Positions 28,234 to 40,003 of a DNA stretch of 64,000 nt are shown one piece after another. The position numbers and the translations under genes are program-made. Source of the DNA: Micrococcaceae bacterium Sec5.8 (GTDB taxonomy: Bacteria > Actinomycetota > Actinomycetes > Actinomycetales > Micrococcaceae); assembly GCA_039636775.1 (NCBI GenBank), contig CP143429.1, positions 1,550,001 to 1,614,000 on the forward strand, given 5' to 3'. The notes beneath the pieces are model-generated. The model was given only the letters and a program-made list of their open reading frames with translations, searched no databases and was not told the DNA's origin. Positions within the stretch are counted from its first letter, which is position 1; each line of letters starts with the position of its first letter.

Positions 28234-31200
28234 ATGACCCAAACCCTGCACAGCCCCAGTTGGTCCGAGCCCCAGCCGGCCGCCACGTCACCGTTCCAGC
28301 GCTTCGCGGCGCTGCCCGAAGCGGCCGGGCTCTACAACCCGGAGCAGGAAAAGGACGCCTGCGGCCTGGCCATCATCGCGACCTTGCGGGGTGAGCCCGG
28401 TTACGACATCGTCGACGCCGCCCTGACCGCCCTGCGCAACCTCGAACACCGCGGCGCCGTAGGCGCCGACGAAGGCACCGGCGACGGCGCCGGTCTGCTC
28501 ATGCAGGTACCGTACGAGTTTTTCCGGGCCATCACCGACTTCGAGCTCCCCGCTCCCGGCCAGTACGTGGTGGGCACGGCCTTCCTCCCGGCCGAACAGC
28601 GTGAATCCGACGCCGCCAAGGCCGGCATCGAAAGCCTCGCCGCGGACGAAGGCATGACCGTCCTCGGCTGGCGTGAAGTGCCGATCGTCGCCGACCTGGT
28701 CGGGGCCATGGCGCGGGCCTGCATGCCCTACTTCTCCCAGCCGTTCTTCGCGTCCAGCACCGGGGAAGTGCTGGAGCGCAACGAACTCGACTCACGCGCC
28801 TGGCGGATCCGGAAACGGGCGCAAAACAAGTACGGGGTCTACTTCCCGTCGCTGTCCTCCCGGACCATTGTCTATAAGGGCATGCTCACCACCGCCCAGC
28901 TCGAACCGTTTTACCCGGACCTCTCCGACAAGCGCTTCAAAACCAAACTCGCGATTGTCCACTCGCGCTTCTCCACCAACACCTTCCCCTCCTGGCCGCT
29001 GGCGCAGCCCTTCCGGACCATCGCGCACAACGGCGAAATTAACACGGTCAAGGGAAACCGCAACTGGATGCGTGCCCGCCAGTCGCAGCTGGCCAATCCG
29101 CTGCTCGGGGATTCACCCGAGGAGCTCTACCCGATCTGTACCCCGGGTGCCTCCGACTCGGCCTCCTTCGACGAGGTAGCCGAACTGCTCTGGCTGTCCG
29201 GCCGGCCCATCACGCACTCGATCATGATGATGATTCCCGAAGCGTGGGAGAACCACGCCACGATGGACCCGGCACGGCGGGCGTTCTACGAGTATCACTC
29301 GATGCTGATGGAACCGTGGGACGGCCCAGCGGCCGTTTCCTTCACCGACGGCAACCTCGTCGGCGCCACCCTCGACCGCAACGGCCTGCGCCCTGGCCGT
29401 TACTGGATCACCGAGGACGGCCTCGTCATCTTCGCCTCCGAGGTGGGCGTGATCGACGTCGAGCCCTCCAAGGTAGTGAAGAAGGGCAGGGTCTCACCCG
29501 GCAAGATGTTCCTGGTGGACACCGACGCCGGCCGGATCATCAGCGACGCCGAGGTCAAGGCGGAGGTCGCGGCGGCAAACCCGTGGGCCGACTGGGTCAA
29601 GGAGAACCTGATCGACCTCAAGAACCTGCCCGAGCGCGAGCACGTGCTGCACACCGCGGCCTCGGTCAACATCCGCCAGCGCACCTTTGGCTACACCACC
29701 GAGGAACTGAAGATCCTGCTGGGCCCCATGGCCCGGACCGGCGCTGAGCCGCTCGGCGCCATGGGGTCCGACACTCCCGTGGCCGTGCTGTCCAAGAGGC
29801 CGCGGCTGTTGTTCGATTACTTCGTGCAGTCCTTCGCGCAGGTCACCAACCCGCCGCTGGACGCCATCCGCGAGGAACTCGTTACATCGCTGACCTGTGC
29901 CATCGGGCCCAACGGCAATCTCCTGGACACCAAGCAGGTCCGCAAGCCACAGGTTGCCCTGCCGTTCCCCGTGATCAACAACGACCAGCTCGCCAAGATC
30001 GCCAACATCGAGACCGTCGCCGGCGACAGGGTCGCCATGAAGGTGCGCGGGCTGTACCGCCCCGAAGGCGGCGAGAATGCGCTGCGCGCCCGGCTGACCG
30101 AAATCTGCGAGCAGGTCTCCGGTGCCATCAACCGCGGCGTCCAGTACGTCGTTCTCTCAGACCGTGACTCCAACGCCCAGTGGGCCCCGATCCCATCCCT
30201 GTTGCTGGTCAGCGCCGTGCACCATCACCTGCTGCGCAGCGCCAACCGCACCAAGACCGCCCTCGTGGTCGAGGCCGGTGACGTCCGGGAGACGCACCAC
30301 GTGGCCGTGCTGATCGGTTACGGCGCGTCCGCCGTGAACCCGTACCTGGCGATGGAATCGGTGGAACAATTGATCTCCACCGGCGACGTCACCGGAGTCA
30401 CCACCCAGGACGGCGTCTACAACCTCATCAAGGGCCTGGGCAAGGGCGTCCTGAAAATCATGTCCAAGATGGGCATCTCCACCGTGGCTTCCTACACCGG
30501 AGCCCAAACGTTCGAGGCCCTCGGCCTCGGCCAGGACCTGGTGGACGAGTACTTCTCCGGGACGCACTCCCAGCTGGGCGGAGTAGGCCTGGACGTTATC
30601 GCCGCGGAGGTCGCGGCACGCCACCGGATGGCGTACCCCGAGAATGGCATCGAGCAACCCCACCAGGCCCTGATGGGCGGCGGCGAGTACCAGTGGCGCC
30701 GCGACGGCGAACCGCACCTGTTCAATCCGGAAACCGTGTTCCGGCTCCAGCACGCCACCCGTGAGCGCCGGTACGACATTTTCAAGGCCTACACCCGCGG
30801 CGTGGACGACCAGTCCCAGAACCTGATGACCCTGCGTGGTCTGCTGAAATTCAAGGACGGCCTGCGCCCGGCAATCGCGCTTGAGGACGTGGAGCCCGTC
30901 TCCAGCATCGTCAAGCGGTTCTCCACGGGCGCCATGAGCTACGGTTCCATCTCGCAGGAAGCCCACGAGACCCTTGCGATCGCCATGAACCGGCTGGGCG
31001 GCAAGTCCAACACGGGAGAGGGCGGCGAGGACGTGGACCGGCTGCTGGACCCGACGCGCCGCTCGGCAGTCAAGCAGATCGCGTCCGGCCGTTTCGGGGT
31101 GACCAGTCTGTACCTGACCAACGCCGATGACATCCAGATTAAGATGGCGCAGGGCGCGAAACCCGGCGAAGGCGGCCAGTTGATGGCGCAAAAGGTCTAC

Positions 31201-32836
31201 CCCTGGGTGGCCCGGACCCGGCACTCGACGCCCGGCGTCGGACTCATCTCGCCGCCACCACACCACGACATCTACTCGATCGAGGACCTCGCGCAGCTGA
31301 TCTACGACGCCAAGCGGGCCAACCCGTCGGCCCGGGTGCACGTCAAGTTGGTGTCCGAGGTGGGCATCGGCACCGTAGCCGCCGGCGTCACCAAGGCCAA
31401 GGCGGACGTCGTCCTGGTTTCCGGGCACGACGGCGGCACCGGCGCCTCGCCGCTGAACTCGCTCAAGCATGCCGGGGTCCCGTGGGAGCTGGGCCTCGCC
31501 GAGACGCAGCAGACCCTGATGCTCAACGGCCTGCGAGACCGTGTGGTGGTACAGGTGGACGGCCAGCTCAAGACCGGCCGCGACGTCGTGATCGCGGCGT
31601 TGCTCGGCGGTGAAGAGTTCGGTTTCGCCACCGCCCCGCTGGTGGTTTCCGGCTGCATCATGATGCGCGTCTGCCATCTGGACACCTGCCCCGTGGGCGT
31701 CGCGACGCAGAACCCCGAGCTGCGCTCCCGCTTCACCGGCAAGCCGGAATTTGTGGTGAACTTCTTCGAATTCCTTGCCGAGGAAGTCCGTGAGATCCTG
31801 GCCGGGCTCGGCTTCAGCACCATCGAGGAAGCGATCGGCCACGCCGAAATGCTCGACACCCGCGAAGCGATCAACCACTGGAAGGCCGAAGGGCTGGACC
31901 TGGACCCGATCCTGCACGGGCTCGAGTTCGACGACGACGCGCCGCTGCGCAACCTCACCGGACAGAACCATGAGCTGGACAAGCACTTCGACCAGCGCCT
32001 GATCGCGATGGCCGCAGAAGCTCTCAGCGACCGGGTTCCGGTCAAGATCGCCGTCGACGTCATCAACACGGACCGCTCTGTCGGCACCATGCTCGGCCAC
32101 GTGGTCACCAAGACCTTCAGCACCGACGTGCTCGCCGCGGACACCATTGACATCACGCTGACCGGCACCGCCGGGCAGTCCCTCGGCGCGTTCCTGCCGG
32201 CCGGGATCACCCTCCGGATGTTCGGGGATTCCAACGACTACGTCGGCAAGGGCCTCTCCGGCGGCCGCATCATCGTCCGGCCGGACCGCACCAACGTGTT
32301 CCCGGCGGAACGGAACGTCATCGCCGGCAACGTGATCGGTTATGGCGCAACGAGCGGTGAAATGTACCTGCGTGGGCAGGTCGGCGAACGTTTCATGGTC
32401 CGCAACTCAGGGGCCACCGCGGTGGTCGAAGGGATCGGCGACCACGGCTGCGAGTACATGACCGGTGGCCAGGCCCTCATCATCGGGCGCACCGGCCGCA
32501 ACTTCGGTGCCGGCATGTCCGGCGGTACCGCCTACGTCCTGGACCTGAAGAGCGAACGCGTCAATAAACAAGCCCTGGAAGCCGGTGAGTTGCAACTGCA
32601 CGATCTGGATGCCGAGGACCGCGACATTGTTCACGGTCTGCTGCTCAAGCACTCCGAGGAGACTGAATCGCTGCTCGCGGCACGGCTGCTTGAGAATTTT
32701 GACGACACCGCAGCGCGCATCACGAAGGTGCTGCCGCGCGATTACGCAGCTGTCCTGCAAACCCGTCTGGACGCCATCGAAGAGGGCCTGGACCCCGATG
32801 GCGAAGAAGTTTGGTCTCGAATCCTGGAGGTGACCG

Positions 32837-32844
<8 letters not shown>
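28234..32844 (+). CDS. gltB: Glutamate synthase, large subunit
   Basis: The 1536-residue protein makes glutamate from glutamine and 2-oxoglutarate. The N-terminal class II glutaminase has [11 protein letters not shown], where processing usually exposes the Cys, and [20 protein letters not shown]. The central domain and FMN barrel contain [30 protein letters not shown] and [19 protein letters not shown]. The 3Fe-4S cysteines lie in [15 protein letters not shown], and the C-terminal GXGXG beta-helix has [28 protein letters not shown] precedes ATG 28234; the open frame further upstream is not needed. It overlaps gltD by eight bases. Confidence 0.96.
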
Positions 32845-34294
<1,450 letters not shown>

Positions 34295-34374
34295 GCCGTA
34301 ATCGGTTCCGTCCGTACTTCCGCCGTTCACACGGCTACAACTTCATCCACACCATCGACTACTAAGGTAGGTAT

Positions 34375-35874
34375 ATGAGACGCGCTAAAATAGTGGCCAC
34401 GTTCGGACCGGCAATCGCGAGCTTCGAGAACACACTCGCAGTGCTGGAAGCCGGCGTCGACATGGCCCGCATGAACATGAGCCACGGCGATTACGCCGTA
34501 CACGACTCCACATACGAGAACGTCCGCAAGGCGGCCGGCCAGCTCGGCAAACCCGTGGCCATCATGGCGGACCTGCAGGGGCCGAAGATCCGCCTCGGCC
34601 GGTTCGTCGACGGACCGCACCTCCTGGCGGTGGGGGACACGTTCACCATCACCACCGAGGACGTCCCCGGCACCAAGGACATCTGCTCCACCACGCTCAA
34701 GAGCCTCACCGAGGACGTCAACCCCGGCGACGCGCTGCTGATCGACGACGGCAAGGTCGCACTCCGCGCGATCGACGTCGACGACGTCAAGGTGGTCGCC
34801 CAGGTGATCGTCGGAGGGTACGTATCAAACAACAAGGGCATCAACCTGCCCGGTGTTGCCGTCAACGTCCCGGCCCTGAGCGAAAAGGACGAGGACGATC
34901 TGCGCTGGGCGATGCGCCGCGGTGTGGACATGGTGGCCCTTTCTTTCGTTCGGGACGCATCGGACATCAAGCGCGTTCACGAAATCATGGACGAAGAAGG
35001 CCGCCGCGTACCGGTCATTGCCAAGATCGAGAAGCCGCAGGCTGTTGAGCAGCTCCCCGAGATCATCGACGCCTTCGACGCCATCATGGTGGCCCGTGGC
35101 GACCTCGGCGTGGAACTTCCCCTGGAAGAAGTGCCGATCGTGCAGAAGCGCGCCGTCGAACTGGCCCGCCGCTGGGCCAAGCCCGTCATCGTGGCAACCC
35201 AGGTGCTCGAATCCATGATCGACAACCCGCGCCCCACCCGCGCGGAGGCGTCCGACTGCGCCAACGCCGTGCTCGACGGCGCGGACGCTGTCATGCTCTC
35301 GGGCGAGACCAGCGTCGGCAAATTCCCGATCGAGACCGTTAAGACCATGGCCCGGATCATCGAATCCACCGAGGTCCACGGCCTGGAGCGTGTCCCGCCG
35401 CTGGGCACCAAGCCCAAGACCCGCGGTGGCGCCATCACCCGTGCCGCCGTCGAGATCGCTGATCAGCTGGATGCAAAGTACATCTGTACCTTCACCCAGT
35501 CCGGGGATTCCGCACGTCGCTTGTCGCGGTTGCGCCCCACCCGCCCGGTTTTCGCCTTCACCCCGGTGGAGCACGTGTGGAACCAGTTGGCGCTGACCTG
35601 GGGCATCCAGCCGGTCCTGGTCCCGATGGTGGGCCACACCGATGAGATGACCGCCCAGGTTGACCGCAGCCTGCTGAACATGGACCTCGTCGAGGATGGG
35701 GACATGGTGGTCATCGCCGCCGGTTCCCCTCCGGGAAAGGCCGGTTCCACGAACATGCTGAAGGTCCACAAGGTGGGCGACCTCGCCGACGCCGGCAGCC
35801 ACGGCGGTACCGAGTTCACCAAGGACAAGGTGGGCCCCTGGCCGGAAAAGAAGAAGCGGAACAACAAGGCCTAA
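34375..35874 (+). CDS. pyk: Pyruvate kinase
   Basis: The 499-residue enzyme converts phosphoenolpyruvate and ADP to pyruvate and ATP. It starts MRRAKIVATFGPA and contains the active-site Arg region GVDMARMNMSHGD, IMADLQGPKIRLG, the family signature PVIAKIEKPQAVEQLPEI, VARGDLGVELP (metal-binding Glu/Asp), ATQVLESMIDNPRPTRAEASD and the C-terminal allosteric domain. ATG follows AAGGTAGG. The gene ends at a strong intrinsic terminator. Confidence 0.96.
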   Translation: MRRAKIVATFGPAIASFENTLAVLEAGVDMARMNMSHGDYAVHDSTYENVRKAAGQLGKPVAIMADLQGPKIRLGRFVDGPHLLAVGDTFTITTEDVPGTKDICSTTLKSLTEDVNPGDALLIDDGKVALRAIDVDDVKVVAQVIVGGYVSNNKGINLPGVAVNVPALSEKDEDDLRWAMRRGVDMVALSFVRDASDIKRVHEIMDEEGRRVPVIAKIEKPQAVEQLPEIIDAFDAIMVARGDLGVELPLEEVPIVQKRAVELARRWAKPVIVATQVLESMIDNPRPTRAEASDCANAVLDGADAVMLSGETSVGKFPIETVKTMARIIESTEVHGLERVPPLGTKPKTRGGAITRAAVEIADQLDAKYICTFTQSGDSARRLSRLRPTRPVFAFTPVEHVWNQLALTWGIQPVLVPMVGHTDEMTAQVDRSLLNMDLVEDGDMVVIAAGSPPGKAGSTNMLKVHKVGDLADAGSHGGTEFTKDKVGPWPEKKKRNNKA

Positions 35875-35906
35875 AGCTTCAGGGTTAAGGTCCTCAGTCC
35901 GAAATA

Positions 35907-35954
35907 AAAGGGAGGGTCCCCGCCGGTTTCACCGGCGGGGACCCTCCCTTTTTA
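35907..35954. terminator. Strong bidirectional terminator between pyk and the ANTAR regulator
   Basis: AAAGGGAGGGTCCCCGCCGG pairs with its perfect complement at 35932-35951 across a TTTCA loop (20-bp stem), then runs into TTTTTAT on the plus strand and TTTTATTTC on the minus strand. It serves convergent pyk and the regulator. Confidence 0.95.
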
Positions 35955-35996
35955 TCTTCGCTGCTGTGGCGCTGCTGTTACTGTCTCCGGGCCGTA

Positions 35997-36602
35997 CTAG
36001 TTGACCTGGTTGATGATGGTCTCGGCGACCTCGCGCATGCTCAGGCGGCGGTCCATCGAGGTCTTCTGGATCCAGCGGAACGCTTCCGGCTCCGTGAGGC
36101 CCATCTTGGTGGTCAGGAGGCTCTTGGCGCGCTCCACGAGCTTCCGGGTGGCGAACTGCTCCTGCAGGTCGGTCACCTCGGCTTCGAGGGCCTTGATCTC
36201 CTCGTGGCGGGAGAGTGCGATTTCCAGCGCGGGGATGAGGTCTGCGGGGGTGAACGGCTTGACGACGTAAGCCATGGCGCCGGCGTCGCGGGCGCGCTCG
36301 ACCAGTTCCTTCTGGCTGAACGCGGTGAGCAGGACGACGGGGGCGATCCGGGCTTTGACGATCTTCTCGGCGGCGGAGATGCCGTCCATGACCGGCATCT
36401 TCACGTCCATCAGAACCAGGTCCGGCTTGAGCTCCTCCGCGAGCTGCACAGCCTTCTCACCGTTGTCCGCCTCACCGACGACGTCGTAACCTTCGCCCCG
36501 CAGGATCTCGATGATGTCGAGCCGGATAAGGGTTTCATCCTCGGCGACAACCACGCGGCGCGCCGGCTTGGACGTGGGGTTTGACTCCGTCTGTTCTGAC
36601 AC
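35997..36602 (-). CDS. ANTAR-type response regulator (antiterminator)
   Basis: The 201-residue protein has a receiver domain (RRVVVAEDETLIRLDIIEIL, phosphoacceptor Asp in LVLMDVKMPVMDG, the VVKPFTPADL Lys) and a C-terminal ANTAR domain (LQEQFATRKLVERAKSLLTT, EAFRWIQKTSMDRRLSMREVAE). ANTAR proteins bind dual-hairpin RNA and prevent termination. It resembles the PdtaR-type regulator that works with a PdtaS histidine kinase, but no kinase is nearby. Its position right after pyk is conserved in related genomes as far as known. Confidence 0.92.
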   Translation of the reverse strand: MSEQTESNPTSKPARRVVVAEDETLIRLDIIEILRGEGYDVVGEADNGEKAVQLAEELKPDLVLMDVKMPVMDGISAAEKIVKARIAPVVLLTAFSQKELVERARDAGAMAYVVKPFTPADLIPALEIALSRHEEIKALEAEVTDLQEQFATRKLVERAKSLLTTKMGLTEPEAFRWIQKTSMDRRLSMREVAETIINQVN

Positions 36603-36806
36603 GGGAACTCCTTGGAAAGGTACGGCGGGAACTAGACCATCTTAGGTTGTCACCGCTGCTGTACTGGAACCGGATACGTTCGATGCGGCGTCACTGGCGC
36701 GATTCTGGAATTCAGCCTATCTGCATGTAGAGTAATTCCGCGCACTGGAAGCGATCGCGTTGCTCACAGCACTGTGGCGGCGGGATAATGGCTCCGGTGT
36801 CTCCGC

Positions 36807-36887
36807 GCCCGAGTGGCGGAATGGCAGACGCGCCGCACTCAAAATGCGGTATCGAAAGGTGTGTGGGTTCGAGTCCCACCTCGGGCA
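36807..36887 (+). tRNA. tRNA-Leu(CAA), integration target
   Basis: The acceptor GCCCGAG pairs with CTCGGGC. The anticodon arm CCGCA-CTCAAAA-TGCGG gives CAA, and a long variable arm (about 15 nt) fits Leu. The T arm contains GGTTCGAGTCCC, and the discriminator is A. From 36866 onward its 3' end is repeated at 52083, which marks it as the attachment site. Confidence 0.96.
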
Positions 36888-36914
36888 CAGTGTTTCCGCA
36901 GGTCAGTAGCTTTT
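36866..36914 (+). repeat. attL core, left copy of 49-bp direct repeat
   Basis: Begins within the tRNA-Leu T arm (GGTTCGAGTCCCACC) and continues 27 bases past the tRNA. Two differences from the right copy (C/T at position 17, A/G at position 43). Confidence 0.92.
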
Positions 36915-36925
36915 AGAGGTGCTGA

Positions 36926-36955
36926 GTGTGGACAAAAGTACTTAAAGTGTGGACA
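36926..36955 (+). promoter_or_regulatory. Two direct GTGTGGACA repeats, candidate integrase arm sites
   Basis: GTGTGGACA occurs at 36926-36934 and again at 36947-36955, 21 bases apart (two helical turns), between the att core and the integrase ATG. The same word recurs near the right att core. Their role as integrase-binding arm sites is inferred from position and repetition. Confidence 0.6.
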
Positions 36956-36974
36956 GCGGCGTAGCATTTTTCCT

Positions 36975-38105
36975 ATGGCCAGCATTAGAAAACGCACAAA
37001 AAAGGACGGTACAACGTCCTTTATGGTCTGCTGGCGGGACCCGGCCAACCGCCAGGAACAAGGCATCACGCTTCCCACGGAATCCGAAGCGATTACCCTG
37101 AAGCGCCTCCTTGATGCCAACAACCAATCCTTTGAGATCGCCCAGCATGCGATGCTCGCGAACCAGACCAAAGCCCCCACCGTCGCCGCCGTGATCCAAG
37201 AGCACATCGACCTTCTGGTCCGGCCCTCCGTTGGTACCGTCCACACGTATCAGACCATGCTGAAGCTGCACATCGCGGACGTGATTGGCCATATTCCGGT
37301 GGACAAGCTCGACTACCGGCATTTGACCTACTGGATGAAGACGATGCAGACCAAAGGCCGCTCGGCGAAAACCATCAAGAACAACCATGGCTTGATTTTC
37401 TCGGCGATGGAGACGGCGGTCCGTCTTGGCTACCGGAAGGATAATCCGTGCCGGGGCGTCCAGTTGCCGTCTGGCGAAAAGGCAGAGGATGAGACCAGGT
37501 TCCTGACGCATGCGGAGTTCGGCCTGATCCTGGAATGCATGGGGGAGCGCTACAAGGCCTTCACGGAGTTCCTCGTCATGACCGGTACCCGTTTTGGCGA
37601 GGCCACGGCCGTGACGGTGGCGGATGTGGACCTGATGTCCAGGCCGGCAACGATGCGGATCAATAAGGCCTGGAAACGCGGGTCCGAGTCCGAGTACTAC
37701 ATTGGTGCCACCAAGACAGGGGCCGGGAAGAGGACGGTTTCTTTGAATCCTCACTTGGTGGAAGTCCTTATTCCGCTGGTGGCCAGCCGGCCAGGCGCGG
37801 ATCTTCTGTTCACCACGCCCAAGGGCGAGCGCATTGTCCACAAGCTGTATTGGCACCACTACTGGACTCCCGCTGTGAAAGCGGCCCAGGCGCGTGGACT
37901 GAAGAAGTCGCCTCGGATCCACGACCTGCGTCACACCCATGCGTCCTGGCTGATCCAGGACGGCGTCTCGCTTTTCACTGTCTCCCGCCGTCTGGGGCAC
38001 GCATCCACGCGAACCACCGAGGAGGTGTATGGCCACCTGATGCCGCAGGCGCTCCAGGATGCCGCCGACGCCGTCGAGCGTTCCGCGGTTGTGTGGCGTG
38101 GATAG
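36975..38105 (+). CDS. Tyrosine recombinase / integrase
   Basis: The 376-residue protein has an N-terminal SAM-like core-binding domain (about residues 70-165) and a catalytic domain with Arg206 (TGTRFGEA), the H-x-x-R block HDLRHTHASWL (Arg319), a later His in RRLGHAST and the nucleophile Tyr352 in EEVYGHLMP. All key residues are present, so it should be active. The ATG at 36975 has no SD, and the frame is open upstream through the tRNA, which is not coding. It starts 61 bases after the att core and is the recombination module of the element. Confidence 0.93.
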   Translation: MASIRKRTKKDGTTSFMVCWRDPANRQEQGITLPTESEAITLKRLLDANNQSFEIAQHAMLANQTKAPTVAAVIQEHIDLLVRPSVGTVHTYQTMLKLHIADVIGHIPVDKLDYRHLTYWMKTMQTKGRSAKTIKNNHGLIFSAMETAVRLGYRKDNPCRGVQLPSGEKAEDETRFLTHAEFGLILECMGERYKAFTEFLVMTGTRFGEATAVTVADVDLMSRPATMRINKAWKRGSESEYYIGATKTGAGKRTVSLNPHLVEVLIPLVASRPGADLLFTTPKGERIVHKLYWHHYWTPAVKAAQARGLKKSPRIHDLRHTHASWLIQDGVSLFTVSRRLGHASTRTTEEVYGHLMPQALQDAADAVERSAVVWRG

Positions 38106-38125
38106 CGTCTGGGTGGATGGTTTAC

Positions 38126-38371
38126 CTAAGAGTACTTTTGGCGGGCCTGTGCTCGCGTCCCGATCATGCGGACGGCCGGCGCCGTAGGGCCAACAGACCG
38201 GACTTCACGTAGCTCTGCAATCTCCCGGAGGTGGACCGACGTGAAGACAATCTTCCCTTTTCCCCAGACGGCGTGCGGGAACTCACCCTTGGCAGCCCCG
38301 TCCCTAAGCCATGCCTCTGAACACTTGAGCACAGTGGCAGCCTCGGCTGGTTCGAAGAATTCAAGTTTCAT
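38126..38371 (-). CDS. Excisionase-like small HTH protein
   Basis: The 81-residue product begins MKLEFFEPAEAATVLKCSEA and has the helix-turn-helix pattern of MerR-like excisionases (AATVLKCSEAWLRDGAAKG, then the wing IVFTSVHLREIAEL). It is encoded convergently to the integrase, with the stop 20 bases from the integrase stop. ATG at 38371 is preferred over an upstream in-frame ATG because the conserved helix follows directly and AGGGG lies nearby. Its length and context point to a directionality factor, but a simple regulator cannot be excluded. Confidence 0.7.
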   Translation of the reverse strand: MKLEFFEPAEAATVLKCSEAWLRDGAAKGEFPHAVWGKGKIVFTSVHLREIAELREVRSVGPTAPAVRMIGTRAQARQKYS

Positions 38372-38449
38372 GCCCCTGTCCGATCCCTTCGTGGATTTGC
38401 GGCGAGGACCGTCGGCGCGAGTCCTGTCCCCGTCCATGTACGCCGGAAA

Positions 38450-38704
38450 TCACGGCGGCATGACGGTGACCTGGAAACTCGCATTGAGGGCCGCGGCGTG
38501 GAGCTGCACCTGCTCGGCTGAGGCACTGAACTGAGTCGATGAGCGCTGCACCAGCCCGGCTTCGGTGAGCAGGCCGAGTTGCCTGCGGATGGCCGAAGGC
38601 GAGGCGCACAGTTCCCTGCCGATCTGGCCACAGGTCGAGGGCCCGTTCCTGAGCAGGAAGCGGATAATTCGGCTGCGTGTTCGGTTCATCAAAATGCTCG
38701 ACAT
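38450..38704 (-). CDS. ArsR-like winged-helix regulator
   Basis: The core RSRIIRFLLRNGPSTCGQIGRELCASPSAIRRQLGLLTEAGLV is a winged-helix DNA-binding domain of the ArsR type. The frame is open to 38851; the start at 38704 (MSSILMNRTRSR) or 38689 is assumed because the conserved domain starts there, and upstream sequence is not conserved-looking. No metal-binding Cys pair is evident. A perfect palindrome (CTGTAGAC-GG-GTCTACAG) at 38742-38759 lies just upstream and may be its operator. A second regulator of this type is encoded at 39680. Confidence 0.65.
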   Translation of the reverse strand: MSSILMNRTRSRIIRFLLRNGPSTCGQIGRELCASPSAIRRQLGLLTEAGLVQRSSTQFSASAEQVQLHAAALNASFQVTVMPP

Positions 38705-38741
38705 GGGGGACCACAACCAGGGGAATGGTGAAGGACTACTT

Positions 38742-38759
38742 CTGTAGACGGGTCTACAG
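38742..38759. promoter_or_regulatory. 18-bp palindrome, candidate operator
   Basis: CTGTAGAC and GTCTACAG flank a GG centre, a perfect inverted repeat. It lies between the start of the ArsR-like gene and the divergent gene at 38840, so it could control both. Confidence 0.6.
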
Positions 38760-38839
38760 CAGCAGGCTACTCCGGTTTCGGTCATGTTGGAAAGGCCCAT
38801 GCGCGTCAATGAATCCCCAAAGGGATCGAGGATCAGGCC

Positions 38840-39181
38840 ATGGCAGTCCACCCGCAGATCAGGGCCTTCGCCGAGGCGGCGCTACTGCTTCGTGCCGAGC
38901 GGTACTGGCATCACGGATCCGCAGGCGAGCAGGCCGAGTTCCTGCGTGCTCTGAGTGAAGTCCTGACCGAGGTCTGCTACCACCTGGACGCGAATGACGT
39001 ACTCCCACTGGAGCTCCTCAAAGCCGGTCAGGACATGGCGGCCCCGGCGATCCGGAACCTGCCCCTGCGCCCGTCGGCCCAGCTTGTCCTGATGGCTTAC
39101 GTGGACCGTCGGATTGAGCAATTGATTGCCGCACAGGATGACTCAGGCAATACTGGGGCAAAAGGGAGTCGGAGCGCCTGA
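38840..39181 (+). CDS. Hypothetical protein in the island regulatory cluster
   Basis: I do not recognise this 113-residue protein. It is mostly helical and charged (HPQIRAFAEAALLLRAERYW, EFLRALSEVLTEVCYHLDAND, AQLVLMAYVDRRIEQLIAAQ), with no membrane segment or clear motif. The ATG at 38840 sits divergently from the ArsR-like regulator, sharing the promoter region that holds the palindrome. The codon use is like that of the neighbours, and the next gene starts 44 bases on. It may be a small regulator or partner of the EspR-like protein downstream. Confidence 0.6.
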   Translation: MAVHPQIRAFAEAALLLRAERYWHHGSAGEQAEFLRALSEVLTEVCYHLDANDVLPLELLKAGQDMAAPAIRNLPLRPSAQLVLMAYVDRRIEQLIAAQDDSGNTGAKGSRSA

Positions 39182-39225
39182 CCGGGCTTCCGGCCCCGCA
39201 TCAGATCGAGGGGTGGGCAGCGCGG

Positions 39226-39726
39226 ATGGATGAGGCAGGTCGCAGTGACAGGTTGTCTCCCCAGGCCCAGCTGGCCCGTCGTCTGAATCTGCTGCTCGAC
39301 GTCGTGGTTGCCGAACGTGGGAAGCCCGTAACGTTCCGGGAGGTCCAGGCCGAACTTGAGGCGCGGGGCATCAAGTTGTCCCGCGCGCGCTGGTTCTATA
39401 TGAAAGAGGGGACTGGTCGCCTGGTCAGCGATCCGGTGCTTTTGGCCGAGCTGTGCAACATCTTCAACGTCGACACCTCGTACCTGATCGGCGACAGCGC
39501 CGGCTTGCCCGAGCGGATCGATTCGCAACTCGAGTTTGTGAAGTCGCTTCGTGCGGCCAGGGTGAAGACCTTCGCGGCGCGGACGCTGGGTGATGTTTCT
39601 CCGGAGACGTTGAGGGCCATCTCTGAATACCTCAACAAGGACATAGAGCGCCATCCTGGAGCAGAAGAGGCAGCAGAAGCTAATCCTCCAGGAGATACTG
39701 AAGATGAGCCGACAACAACTCCTTGA
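39226..39726 (+). CDS. EspR-like helix-turn-helix regulator
   Basis: The 166-residue protein has an N-terminal XRE/EspR-type HTH (LARRLNLLLDVVVAERGKPV, then VQAELEARGIKLSRARWFYM, LCNIFNVDTSYLIGD) and a C-terminal helical region (ERIDSQLEFVKSLRAARVK, SPETLRAISEYLNKD). The same order of helices is found in Mycobacterium EspR, a nucleoid-associated transcription regulator. It probably dimerises through the C-terminal helix. It ends overlapping a convergent winged-helix gene by 47 bases. Assignment is by pattern only. Confidence 0.7.
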   Translation: MDEAGRSDRLSPQAQLARRLNLLLDVVVAERGKPVTFREVQAELEARGIKLSRARWFYMKEGTGRLVSDPVLLAELCNIFNVDTSYLIGDSAGLPERIDSQLEFVKSLRAARVKTFAARTLGDVSPETLRAISEYLNKDIERHPGAEEAAEANPPGDTEDEPTTTP

Positions 39727-40003
39727 TCCGCGCGGGGTTGGCTGAATAGCGCGGCGAGCGGCCATGGCGCCGGCCCGGCTCAAGGTCCACCGCGATGGCG
39801 CCGGTCTCCTCAAGTGCAAGCAAGTGCTTGGCTACGCTCGGCTCGCCGGCGCTTACTGCTGCCACGATGTCACCGCGGGTCGCCGGACCGTGCGCGGAGA
39901 GGTAGCGGAGGATCTCGTTCCGTGATCTATTGCCAAATGTCGCGACAGCGGCCTCGACGTCGTTCGACCAGGCTTCGTCGTGAGGCTGCGTGATCCTGGG
40001 CAT
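39680..40003 (-). CDS. Winged-helix transcriptional regulator (ArsR/HTH_20-like)
   Basis: The 107-residue protein has a single winged-helix domain: AVATFGNRSRNEILRYLSAHG, ATRGDIVAAVSAGEPSVAKH, LLALEETGAIAVDLEPGRRHG, then a YSANPARIKELL tail. No metal ligand motif is visible. It is the second such regulator within 1.3 kb and is divergent from the sigma-like gene at 40186; the 180-bp gap between them is AT-rich compared with the surroundings and could contain its operator. Its stop lies within the 3' end of the EspR-like gene, on the other strand. Confidence 0.75.
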   Translation of the reverse strand: MPRITQPHDEAWSNDVEAAVATFGNRSRNEILRYLSAHGPATRGDIVAAVSAGEPSVAKHLLALEETGAIAVDLEPGRRHGRSPRYSANPARIKELLSAHLQYLLED

